From: Ascidia mentula
Taxonomy: Eukaryota; Chordata; Ascidiacea; Phlebobranchia; Ascidiidae
Length of the DNA: 64,000 bases
Assembly: GCA_947561715.1 (NCBI GenBank)
Contig: OX387199.1
Coordinates: forward strand, 1,865,001 to 1,929,000
Direction of reading: 5' to 3'
Shown one piece after another: positions 37,701-42,459 of this stretch (the first letter of the stretch is position 1; every line of letters begins with the position of its first letter). The position numbers and the translations under genes are program-made. The notes under the pieces were generated by a model, which saw only the letters and a program-made list of their open reading frames with translations, was not told the origin of the DNA and searched no databases.

Positions 37701-39939
37701 CCAACAAGTCATAAAAGAACTTTGAAAAAATGGTATTTAGGTGAGTGGCCAAAACGAATATCAAGATATTTAACAATATTTTTGTATACCGTCTTGACCA
37801 TAGAATACTAAAACATGCTTTGACCAAATACCTAATGCAAAGTATGCAAATCACACAACCTTATTTTTAAGCAGTGGCTTTTACATAATTCAAAATAAAC
37901 TGCAAAAAAATACACACTTAAAAATAAGGTTTTCGTTACTTTACAACTGTGGGTTTTGTTTAGCTCACGTACTTGTGTATTACAAATATGTGAAAATAAA
38001 TGCTTGCTATTCTGCTGAAATGTAAAATAAATGGGAAGAAAATAAACTCAAAGCAAGAATGAGCGATTATCTCATACATAACGCGCGAACATTCCCACCG
38101 ATGATTGGGTGATGAGCAAAAATCATGTGTGCGTGTCAAACAATAGAATACTGCACTTTCAGTATTCTATGGTCAAAAGCCAAACTCCTCTATTGTATAA
38201 AGATGAAGTGAAAACAGGGCAAAACAATTAGCAAAAAGAGCTAAAAATAAATTTCATTGGACGCCTTTTTCATTTTGGATCCATCATCCATACACTGGAG
38301 AGATATGAAAAGAAAGTGATTTTCACTGGGGGTCGCAAAAGCCCTTTCTGCAGCACAGCAAATAACGCAAACTTAGATTAACAAAAGGAAGCTGAAAGGC
38401 AAGAGAACCTTCTACTCATAAAACACCCGCCCGGAGAATCATTAACCATCAAGGAAACTTTTCCATTCCGAACAACGAACTGTTTGGTGACGAAGTAAAC
38501 AGAACTTTTACCTGCGGAACGAACGCTTGATGGTGGCAATAAAAATCCAGAACGAAATAAAAGTTAGTGGGTGATTGGCAACATCAGACAAGCGCCCAAC
38601 CCATGTACCAAGAAAAAAATCTGACCAACACTGCTGTGTCAAATATCGTTCGTTACAAGGATATTGTATTTGAAAGTTAATTGCGCGCTGTGGTGTTGCC
38701 AAAAGTTGCAGCCTAACAAAATTCAATTACAATACAAGTGCCTGTTTTTCACAAGTGAAAGTTAAACGACCGAGGTACAAAGTTTTGGAAAACATTCGCC
38801 CTGTCTGCTTTTCCACGCGAACGCGCGATGTCGGTTTTGGCTGCGTGAATTCCAACAGGAAAGTGGCACATTGGCGCCACCATGTGTCGAAATTACAGTG
38901 TTTTGTTAGTGGACTTTTTCCAACAATCAAGACCCTGTTGGAATAACATTTTGACGTTAGCGTTGTGTAAGCGATGAACTTAGAGGTTAAGTGTCGCCTA
39001 TAATAAACAAACTGGTCAAATGATTGCTGACAAAAATGATATTCTGTTCTGTTGTAAAACAACTTAAGTGCGTCCCGTTTCCATGCCAACATCGATTGGA
39101 CATTTACGAAAATATCAGCATTCAATCGTGGCTTTTAATGAGGCCTGATGTGACATTTCCACTTCATAAACCCCGCAACAACATTCATTATGTACGTCTT
39201 ACTTCACGCGATGCAAGCAATACACAATCCACCCAATAGCTGGTTTGAACGTACGGTAAACTTGTGTTTATTATCTTAACTTGAAGCAAGATAATATTCA
39301 CGTTACGTTCTTCAAAACGTGGACATGTTAACTAATTATGCTACAATACACACTTCCATCGATGGAAAGCCTAATATGCATTTACCATGTAAGTTTTGAT
39401 CATATTTTGCAAGCAAGTGGTAACAGATAAACGAATTTCATGCTACTACTGCGCGTAAATTGTAAATCAATAAAATATGTTGTAGTGTTTTGAATAAACT
39501 TACCCACAACTGACACGGAATTAAATTTTAAAACTTCCAGATGTTTCATAGAAAACTCCTGGGCAATTTCCTTCGCCAGTTGATACAGCTCTAACCGAAG
39601 CAATCCCGATTTGGCTTTCTCCATTATGATTGCTGCTTTATCGTCACCCATTTCAGCAGTACACACTATGCTGCCGTGTCTGAAGTTCGATGCAAAGATG
39701 CCCATCCTGTACAAAGCTAAGCAGAACAGAGCTGCATAGCCACCATATCTCACGACAGTCCTCGGCTCGAACTGCGCAAATAGATCAGCGCCTAAATCAC
39801 GTAGCTGACCGTCCACCCATAGCGCCATGCGACCATTGCGGACTTCTAGATTAACTGCGGCATCGCGATATTCCATTTCAACTCGAAACGTCAAGCGTAT
39901 TCCTTCCCTTTCCACTACATTTTGTGCTGGATCCTCCAT
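4549..39939 (-). CDS. NLR-like receptor gene, array A (span of discontinuous exons, 3' end beyond the window)
   Basis: This is the span of a split minus-strand gene; its exons are listed separately. Seen: an initiating exon (39504-39939), a phase-matched short exon (35337-35401), an exon with NLR-type helical sequence (31552-32093), and a long series of LRR exons of 156-171 nt plus 42/54-nt linker exons, all with AG acceptors and GT donors. Known: NLR proteins are cytosolic pattern receptors built as effector domain - NACHT ATPase - winged helix/helical domains - LRRs, and LRR exons of about 171 nt encoding two repeats are usual. Inferred: one transcription unit, with the LRR order 171/54/156/162xn repeated several times. 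No NACHT Walker A or B motif is found, and a Copia fossil fills that place, so this allele may be a pseudogene or a NACHT-less receptor. Exons at 18-26 kb and 4-15 kb could instead belong to separate duplicated genes. Confidence 0.55.
4820..4844 (+). repeat. tRNA-like box A fragment (SINE head remnant)
   Basis: GCTCCGGTAGCTCAGTCAGTT resembles the 5' quarter of a tRNA, with a box A consensus. The same fragment lies upstream of most hypervariable exons, at about 10324, 20361, 26470, 47868, 59540, 60715 and 61865. No box B or cloverleaf follows, so this is not a tRNA gene. Confidence 0.4.
4845..5100 (+). mobile_element. hAT-type MITE, right end lost
   Basis: Begins CAGGGTTTTCCAAACTTTTT then GGCCGCGGCCCCC, the common hAT MITE opening. 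It is homologous to 10350-10620. The right boundary is unclear because the unit is rearranged beyond about 5100. Confidence 0.5.
5100..6374. repeat. Intron sequence of repeat-unit composition
   Basis: Pieces recur near 46680-47150 and 56800-57700 (for example AAAACATCGACCTATCGGGT). An open frame at 5616-5975 has no recognisable protein. A GAAACGTCGATCAAATAAATTT tail ends at about 6335. No gene seen. Confidence 0.5.
6375..9540. repeat. Tandem intron unit, copy 2
   Basis: Near-identical to 1-3228 apart from scattered substitutions and the absence of the foldback element. It shows that the exon-bearing unit duplicated recently. The stretch 9550-10500 likewise matches 4130-5000 and carries exon copy 2. 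Confidence 0.75.
8407..8540 (+). mobile_element. Solo LTR of the second Gypsy family, tandem copy
   Basis: Same sequence and flanks as 2290-2423. It was duplicated with the unit rather than inserted again. Confidence 0.55.
10053..10214 (-). CDS. Hypervariable LRR exon, copy 2 (162 nt)
   Basis: Acceptor TTTGTTTCAG, donor GTAAGT, 54 aa, phase 0-0. Variable blocks LKLDGNK (4-10) and LRGCK (31-35), D at 28. It lies in the second tandem unit of the 1-11 kb region. Confidence 0.8.
10350..10620 (+). mobile_element. hAT-type MITE with 8-bp target duplication
   Basis: Starts CAGGGTTTCCCAAACTTTTT at 10350 and ends TTTCGGAACCCCCG at 10620. Flanks AGTTACAG at 10342-10349 and 10621-10628 are identical 8-mers, as expected for hAT insertion. 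Paralogous units at 59555 and 26490 read AGTTACAGAAAGAACCC without the insert. Confidence 0.7.
10853..11450. repeat. Tandem intron unit, copy 3 (partial)
   Basis: Matches 1-600 and 6375-6990, then stops where the first Gypsy fossil begins. Confidence 0.65.
11450..14460 (+). mobile_element. Ty3/Gypsy retrotransposon fossil 1
   Basis: Parts in order: gag end with two CCHC-type zinc knuckles (about 11815-11925), protease/reverse-transcriptase region (about 11940-12600), RT connection/RNase H (about 12710-13200, with FLGALQFY and a further RNase H piece at 13550-13720), and the integrase zinc-binding region (about 13920-14290, [13 protein letters not shown]...CRKCHNC). No LTRs are recognised. 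It is broken by several lesions and is interrupted by a foldback element (13249-13556). It lies in an intron of array A on the strand opposite to the gene. Confidence 0.8.
13249..13556. mobile_element. Foldback MITE nested in Gypsy fossil 1
   Basis: The left arm AATTCCTAGAGCTCCAAAGG to about 13322 and the right arm 13482-13556 are reverse complements over about 74 nt. The centre has the minus-strand core CTGAAGA (13344-13338) - GCC...GGC - GAAA (13325-13322). It must be younger than the Gypsy copy it sits in. Confidence 0.75.
14556..14717 (-). CDS. Hypervariable LRR exon, copy 3 (162 nt)
   Basis: Acceptor ATTTCAG, donor GTAAGT, 54 aa, phase 0-0. Variable blocks LNLRGNT (4-10) and LGFCW (31-35), the only copy with two aromatic residues in the second block. 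K replaces T at position 2. Its downstream flank runs into the first Gypsy fossil. Confidence 0.8.
14718..15748. other. Intron, mostly unique AT-rich sequence with one repeat tail
   Basis: Between LRR exons. The only feature is at 15442-15471 on the plus strand: CTGATGA - GGCTG...CAGCC stem - AAAACGTT, a relative of the hammerhead-like core but with AAAA in place of GAAA. Nothing else recognised. Confidence 0.4.
15749..15904 (-). CDS. LRR exon of the SIPNKLTV class, 156 nt (cassette A4)
   Basis: Acceptor TATTCTCAG, donor GTATAT, 52 aa, phase 0-0. It starts [20 protein letters not shown] and ends EVAEAIKQK. Confidence 0.75.
16098..16151 (-). CDS. Linker exon, 54 nt (cassette A4)
   Basis: [18 protein letters not shown], acceptor TTTTTTCAG, donor GTTTGT, phase 0-0. 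It is basic/acidic and helical in character and joins two LRR exon classes. Confidence 0.65.
16361..16531 (-). CDS. LRR exon of the METLDISGN class, 171 nt (cassette A4)
   Basis: Acceptor CATTACAG, donor GTTACC, 57 aa, phase 0-0. It starts [20 protein letters not shown] and ends LISCISK. Against its tandem paralogue it differs at about six residues, including position 8 of the LxxLDISxN strand (E versus G). Confidence 0.75.
16990..17150 (-). pseudogene. Decayed 162-nt class exon between cassettes A3 and A4
   Basis: The donor side is intact (ACCACTGGTCTAACATACAA then CTTACTGG on the plus strand, shared with all intact copies), and ATTTGCAA of the exon body can be matched. The rest has lost the reading frame pattern. 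It marks where a 162-nt exon stood in the ancestral cassette order. Confidence 0.4.
17511..17666 (-). CDS. LRR exon of the SIPNKLTV class, 156 nt (cassette A3)
   Basis: Acceptor GTTATTACCAG, donor GTATAT, 52 aa, phase 0-0. It starts [20 protein letters not shown] and ends EVIKTIKQK. Paralogue of 15749-15904. Confidence 0.75.
17873..17926 (-). CDS. Linker exon, 54 nt (cassette A3)
   Basis: [18 protein letters not shown]-type linker, acceptor TTTTTTTCAG, donor GTTTGT, phase 0-0. The protein matches the paralogue at 16098-16151. Confidence 0.65.
18142..18312 (-). CDS. LRR exon of the METLDISGN class, 171 nt (cassette A3)
   Basis: Acceptor CATTACAG, donor GTTACC, 57 aa, phase 0-0, the usual size for an NLR two-LRR exon. 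It starts [20 protein letters not shown] and ends LISCISK. It is the tandem paralogue of 16361-16531, about 1.78 kb away. Confidence 0.75.
18540..19371. other. Intron between cassette A3 and copy 4
   Basis: Contains a GTTGGCAATCCACAG hAT-like piece at about 18528, also present at about 16743, and AT-rich sequence. No coding potential is supported. Confidence 0.4.
19372..19533 (-). CDS. Hypervariable LRR exon, copy 4 (162 nt)
   Basis: Acceptor TATTTTTATTTCAG, donor GTAAGT, 54 aa, phase 0-0. Variable blocks LRLDGNT (4-10) and LPYCL (31-35); also Y at 3 and N at 39. It is the most diverged of the ten, with three synonymous changes in the otherwise frozen codons 11-27. Confidence 0.8.
20090..20251 (-). 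CDS. Hypervariable LRR exon, copy 5 (162 nt)
   Basis: Acceptor TTTGTTTCAG, donor GTAAGT, 54 aa, phase 0-0. Variable blocks LNLRENK (4-10) and LGLCE (31-35). The usual sequence downstream of the donor (GTTTGGAAACCACTGG on the plus strand) is missing here and replaced by unrelated DNA. Confidence 0.8.
20684..25010 (+). mobile_element. Ty3/Gypsy retrotransposon fossil 2
   Basis: Short LTRs of about 110 bp (about 20684-20792 and 24897-25010) share TAGCGCT and GGACTCGTGGA blocks. GTGGTGACCCCGAC follows the 5' LTR as a primer-binding-site region. Gag lies at about 20870-21480, protease at about 21490-21710, reverse transcriptase at about 21840-22300 ([15 protein letters not shown] and YVYLDDIL are clear), RNase H at about 23160-23700, and integrase at about 23760-24600. 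A G-rich polypurine stretch precedes the 3' LTR. It is broken by several lesions and split by a 643-bp DNA transposon. LTR divergence suggests it is not recent. Confidence 0.85.
22302..22944. mobile_element. DNA transposon (hAT-like, non-autonomous) nested in Gypsy fossil 2
   Basis: Terminal inverted repeats CATAGGCGCCGA and TCGGCGCCTATG, extended by a second matched block (GGGTATGC / GCATACCC). Identical 8-bp flanks GTAGCAAG lie at 22294-22301 and 22945-22952. No transposase frame in 643 bp. Confidence 0.8.
25011..26197. repeat. Intron sequence of repeat-unit composition
   Basis: Matches stretches at 47900-48560 and 58430-58980 (for example ACACATGGCTCCAACTTAGT and CAATCAAGTGCCAAACCACT-like blocks). 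It is the standard flank of the hypervariable exon. No gene seen. Confidence 0.5.
26198..26359 (-). CDS. Hypervariable LRR exon, copy 6 (162 nt)
   Basis: Acceptor TTTGTTTCAG, donor GTAAGT, 54 aa, phase 0-0. It encodes two LRRs. First beta-strand block LNLDRNT (positions 4-10), second LDGCK (31-35), N at 28. The scaffold ([17 protein letters not shown] and [15 protein letters not shown]) matches the other copies. Its second-repeat block is the same as in copy 9 while its first block differs. Confidence 0.8.
26905..27060 (-). CDS. LRR exon of the SIPNQLTV class, 156 nt
   Basis: Acceptor TTATATACAG, donor GTATGA, 52 aa, phase 0-0. It starts [20 protein letters not shown] and ends EVAGAIKQK. Followed 550 bp downstream by a hypervariable 162-nt exon. 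Confidence 0.7.
27442..27495 (-). CDS. Linker exon, 54 nt
   Basis: [18 protein letters not shown], acceptor TATCTTTTAG, donor GTTTGA, phase 0-0. Same place and same ending as the other linker exons. Confidence 0.6.
27788..27952 (-). CDS. LRR exon of the METLDISGN class, 165 nt
   Basis: Acceptor ATTAATATAG, donor GTAATTG, 55 aa, phase 0-0. It starts [20 protein letters not shown], a clear LxxLDISGN LRR consensus, and ends [10 protein letters not shown]. It opens the cassette 27952-26198. Nearest relative in the window is 63020-63187 in array B. Confidence 0.75.
28082..28193. repeat. Short foldback element with hammerhead-like core
   Basis: Arms of about 22 nt (TACTAAAAAAAGCAGTAGCT and its complement) flank a centre whose minus strand reads CTGAAGA (28166-28160) - GCCCATGGGGC - GAAA (28147-28144). 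Confidence 0.65.
28320..28396 (-). pseudogene. Decayed half of a 162-nt class LRR exon
   Basis: Reads [20 protein letters not shown] on the minus strand, matching the second repeat of the exon at 63407-63568 ([13 protein letters not shown]). The first repeat and a clear donor are not found. It sits where a 162-class exon would be expected between cassettes. Confidence 0.45.
28397..29652. other. Intron, AT-rich, no supported gene
   Basis: A 67-codon minus frame at 28751-28954 (with [15 protein letters not shown]) is unrecognised and may be a transposon scrap. CAGTGGCGCCAAGTTCGGGG at 29019 has the look of a DNA-transposon end. A C-run lies at about 29418-29435. Confidence 0.35.
29653..29808 (-). 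CDS. LRR exon of the SIPNQLTV class, 156 nt
   Basis: Acceptor GATTCTTCACAG, donor GTATGT, 52 aa, phase 0-0. It starts [20 protein letters not shown] and ends EVVGAIKHK. It is very close to the copies at 26905 and 62537. Confidence 0.75.
30049..30090 (-). CDS. Linker exon, 42 nt
   Basis: [14 protein letters not shown], between acceptor TTTTTGCAG and donor GTTTGG, phase 0-0. It is homologous to the 54-nt linkers (all end in S/A-x-FE) but lacks the first four residues. It lies between the METLDISGN and SIPNQLTV exon classes, as in every other cassette. Confidence 0.6.
30360..30515 (-). CDS. LRR exon of the METLDISGN class, 156 nt
   Basis: Acceptor ATTACTTAG, donor GTAAAGT, 52 aa, phase 0-0. 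It starts [20 protein letters not shown] and ends [10 protein letters not shown]. It is homologous to the 165-171-nt exons at 16361, 18142, 27788 and 63020, with a few residues lost in the inter-repeat loop. Confidence 0.7.
30845..31006 (-). CDS. LRR exon of the 162-nt class, diverged copy
   Basis: Acceptor TTTATTCTAG, donor GTAAGTT, 54 aa, phase 0-0. It starts [20 protein letters not shown], which aligns residue for residue with the ten near-identical copies elsewhere, and ends [11 protein letters not shown]. The LxLxxF/N and helix patterns are kept, but most positions have changed. It is an older relative and a useful outgroup for the recent copies. Confidence 0.75.
31316..31480 (-). CDS. 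LRR-region exon, 165 nt
   Basis: Acceptor TTCAATGTAAG before 31480, donor GTAAGTG after 31316, phase 0-0, 55 aa. It starts [20 protein letters not shown] and ends FAPPNQAK. It corresponds in place to the 156-nt exons (strand - helix - strand - helix) at the start of an LRR cassette but is diverged and unique in the window. Confidence 0.55.
31552..32093 (-). CDS. NLR-type winged-helix/helical-domain exon (NACHT-associated)
   Basis: Acceptor CTGCTTTTAG ends at 32094; the exon runs 542 nt to a GTATAA donor after 31552. It enters with two bases of a split codon and leaves in phase 0. Early in the exon is [17 protein letters not shown], matching the (F/L)xHLxxxEYFAAxYLV signature at the winged-helix/HD2 boundary of NLR and related STAND proteins. 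It continues as a helical stretch ([40 protein letters not shown]) typical of the superhelical linker before the LRRs, and the end passes into repeat-like sequence. The ATPase core that should come before it is absent: the Copia fossil begins within about 10 bases of the acceptor. The exon start might therefore be a cryptic site exposed by that insertion. Confidence 0.7.
32100..35060 (+). mobile_element. Ty1/Copia retrotransposon fossil in the NACHT position of array A
   Basis: Parts in order: gag with a CX2CX4HX4C knuckle (32106-32573, [14 protein letters not shown]), protease/integrase N-terminal part (32564-33130), integrase core remnants (about 33280-33560), integrase C-terminal part (33561-34160), reverse-transcriptase start (34170-34763, with [12 protein letters not shown]), and an RNase H remnant (about 34765-34960, [18 protein letters not shown]). 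The upstream end stops within about 10 bp of an NLR exon's acceptor. No LTRs are recognised. It is broken by several lesions and has lost much of the RT region. Orientation is opposite to array A. Confidence 0.8.
35337..35401 (-). CDS. Second coding exon of array A (65 nt)
   Basis: Acceptor TTGGCATCAACAG precedes 35401 and donor GTATGT follows 35337. Joined to the preceding exon's one-base overhang it reads [20 protein letters not shown] then SQ, open throughout, and ends in phase 0. It is polar, Ser/Asn/Gln-rich and probably a linker. No domain is recognised. The next supported exon (32093) needs a phase-1 donor, so at least one exon between them is missing. Confidence 0.5.
35455..35960. repeat. 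Direct repeat block, left copy (pairs with 36676-37030)
   Basis: AACAATGCTACTGCCACTGG ... AACTAGTAATTTGA and TATTTTCACCATCTAATATG recur in order at 36811-36910, so the LINE fragment between them is bracketed by a duplicated segment. Confidence 0.55.
36045..36700 (+). mobile_element. LINE fragment (CR1/L2-like) with reverse-transcriptase sequence
   Basis: A short endonuclease-end piece (about 36045-36105), then [22 protein letters not shown], then [21 protein letters not shown] and [11 protein letters not shown]. These match motifs of the non-LTR RT family (GVPQGSxLGPLLF; the ADD box is decayed to FAVDTC). Several frame breaks and stops and an internal deletion between endonuclease and RT. 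Dead, 5'-truncated copy. Confidence 0.75.
36701..37105. repeat. Direct repeat block, right copy
   Basis: See 35455-35960. The remainder is AT-rich without recognised features. Confidence 0.45.
37106..37251. repeat. Foldback element with the best hammerhead-like core
   Basis: Arms of about 53 nt (CTGAGTATAAATAGACTGGC ... and its complement) are near-perfect. Minus-strand centre: CTGATGA (37187-37181), stem GACAAAA/TTTTGTC, GAAAC (GAAA at 37163-37160), then GTC. The stem II equivalent is a 7-bp perfect helix. Confidence 0.75.
37252..38386. other. Non-coding AT-rich stretch
   Basis: No open frame, repeat family or RNA gene recognised. TATTCTATGGTC-type sequence near 37800 and 38165 is the only internal similarity noticed. 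Confidence 0.4.
38387..39245. repeat. Duplicated intron blocks X and Y (pair with 40885-41680)
   Basis: Block X (38387-38545, with AACCTTCTACTCATAAAACA) recurs at about 41526-41680. Block Y (38735-39240, with GCGATGTCGGTTTTGGCTGC) recurs at about 40885-41310. The orientation is the same but the order of the two blocks is swapped. They flank the first exon of array A and a LINE piece. Confidence 0.6.
39504..39939 (-). CDS. First coding exon of array A, N-terminal region of unknown fold
   Basis: Open frame from an ATG at 39939 (starts [13 protein letters not shown]) to a donor GTAAGT directly after 39504, giving 145 codons plus one base (phase 1). Another in-frame ATG lies 21 nt upstream (39960, [10 protein letters not shown]); I chose the inner one only because it opens the conserved-looking part, and the choice is uncertain. 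The region is mixed alpha/beta in character, without a signal peptide. Its segment [20 protein letters not shown] resembles, from memory, a short block found between death-fold and NACHT regions of invertebrate NLR-like proteins, which is weak evidence. The single overhanging base joins correctly to the 65-nt exon at 35337-35401, which supports both as real exons of one gene. Base composition is richer in G+C than the flanks, as expected for coding DNA. Confidence 0.6.
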
Positions 39940-40204
39940 AGTAAGGTACAACAACAACAACCTACTCCTACAAAATGCAATTTGGTAAATGTTTTGATTA
40001 TTCTTCTGTGTGCATCCTGAAACATGTTTTGCCGTAGTTTAATTGAAAAAGGTTATGGGTTTTGCAATTAAACTTTCTACATCATTTAGCCTCCACGTAT
40101 TTGTACGTTACTCATTTCTAATAATGCCATTTTTTTCCATTTTATTTCTTCGTACGTTGTTCTTACGCGTAGTTGTTTTTTTCGCAAAATAAACATGATT
40201 TGAT

Positions 40205-40900
40205 TTGATTTTTAAATTCCTACATTTGAATTCTAACATTACAGACAACAGTTTCAAAATTCAGTCACACAAACAAATGATTGAAAGCTTAATTGGGAAA
40301 CAAATTAATAACAAACCAACACACATAGCACCCTCATCTAACATGTCAACTCTTGACCACATTTACACTGATGACTTTTCACACAATGTCACCCCGGGAA
40401 TCTTAACTTACGACATATCTGATCATATGCCAGTATTTGTAGTAGTACACATCACAATCACAATTATACAATGCCAAAACTCCACAAACCTTGGAAAAAA
40501 ATACTAAAATTTGTTAAAAACAACCACAATTCACATCTCCCATCCTTCACAACAACATTTTAATATGCAAACATTGATATAGCAAATGCATTCAATGTAT
40601 ATTTCCCACATATTGGAAACAGTATGTCATCAACAATTCCTAAAACACCTCAAAACCACTAGACTACTTAAAAAAATCCATTTCAAACTCAGTTGTTTTA
40701 ATGGACATAGAACACAATAACAATGTTAAAGTCAAATAAAGCCACCAGTCTTTATAACTTGGCACTTGCCAATGAAATAAAAAAAATAAACAAAACTACC
40801 AGCTCCTGTCTTAGTACAATTTTTGTGCCAGCTGTACAACAACTGCATTGTCACATCCACTTTTCCAAATATCCTAAAACTGGCGAAGGTGACAAAGTTT
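40205..40900 (+). mobile_element. LINE fragment (same family as 36045-36700), endonuclease end
   Basis: Reads NMSTLDHIYTDDFSHNVTPG then YDISDHMPVFVV, the SDHxP endonuclease terminus of non-LTR elements, followed by a broken linker and the start of an RT region. It lies just upstream of the first exon of array A, on the opposite strand. Confidence 0.7.
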
Positions 40901-41680
40901 CGGAAAACACCGAAACTTCCGAAACAAAGTTTCGGAAAACAATCGCCCTGTCTGCCTTTCCATGCGAACGAGCGATGTCGGTTTTGGCTGCGTGAATTCC
41001 AACATAAAAGTAGCACATTGGCGCCAACAAGTGTCGATGGAACATTGTTTTGTTGGTAGACATTTTCCAACAATCAAGACCGTGTTGGATTAACATTTCG
41101 ACGTTAGCGTTGTGTAAGCGATGAACTTAGAGGTTAAGTGTCGCCTATTATAAACAAACTGGTCAAATGATTGTTGACAAAAACGATATTCCGTTCTGTT
41201 GTAAAACAACTTAGGTGCGTCCCGTTTCCATGCCAACACTCAATATCGATTGGACATTTACAAAATTATCAGCATTCAATCGTGTTATGGCTGGGGTGGA
41301 AATACTTTAAAAATAAACGTCGTAAGCCATCCACATTAATTCGCCCTTCGTGTCGCTGAACCAGACTTTAAAATCAAATTAGATCAAGTCATTTTTCTGG
41401 AGGTAGGGGGTGGAGCTTTTTTACTTTGAACTGGAAACATTCAAAAAAATGAAGGTGATATTTACTAAAGTTCGTAAAAGCCTGATCTTTACAATGCGCA
41501 ACAAACGTAAACTTAGTTTTACAGAAGGAAGTTGGAAAGCAAGAGAACCTTCTACTCATAAAACACCCGCCCGGATAATCATTAACCAGTTAAAGCAAAC
41601 TTTTCCATTCCGAACAACGAACTGTTTGGTGACGAAGTAAACAGAACTTTTATCTGCGGAACGAACATCTAATGATGGCG
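40885..41680. repeat. Duplicated intron blocks Y' and X'
   Basis: Second copies of the blocks at 38387-39245. Confidence 0.6.
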
Positions 41681-42459
41681 ACAAAAATCCACAACGTAAT
41701 GTCAATAAAGTCTGCGGGAGAATTATTTCTTACATTTAATCAATACCGCCTCCAGTGACAGAAGTGCATCTAATAAGCTTAAGGTTCTTAGCAACCGTTG
41801 CCAACTAATAATTTTCTAGTTTTTTAAGCAGTGTATTTTTACTCAACAGGTTTCTTACAAACAATTTCACAAAAACAACAAAATAATTTTTTTCAATGGC
41901 AGTTTTGCATTCGTGGCAACCAGATTCGGCCGCTAAGCTGGGTGATCAGACCTGGGATTGGGCCGCGTTCAACCAACTACAATTCATTTACTTAGTGCAA
42001 AATTACATTACATTGTAACCGTTCACCTTCAAAAGTTGCTGCTGTTCCGGCTACAGATAAGATACGCTTATATAACATCGACGTGAGAATATATTTATGT
42101 TAGCTTAGTGCTGGATTAACTATTTTTGCAAACTAGGCTACATAAATAGCTTTATGACGGAAAGTTAGCGATTAAATTAAATTTATCTTTTATTTTTGAT
42201 TGAATATTTCAGGCGTTTCACTTCACCATTATACAAAGTACTTTATATTATTTATCAGTTGTGTTTGTAAATATGAAAGGTAAAGACTATAACCTGTACA
42301 AGCTGACACCGAGATACTCACCGTTGGTGTTCGTTACATTGCATCCGGTGACTCTAAAAACGTGCAGTTATCAGTATAAGTGGAAAGCAGACGTTTGAAC
42401 TCGGGATCTTCGACGTTGATCAGACTTCCGAGTGCATACCATCTCTGCAGAGAGGCAAC
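41681..42459. other. Non-coding stretch
   Basis: No feature recognised. Confidence 0.4.
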
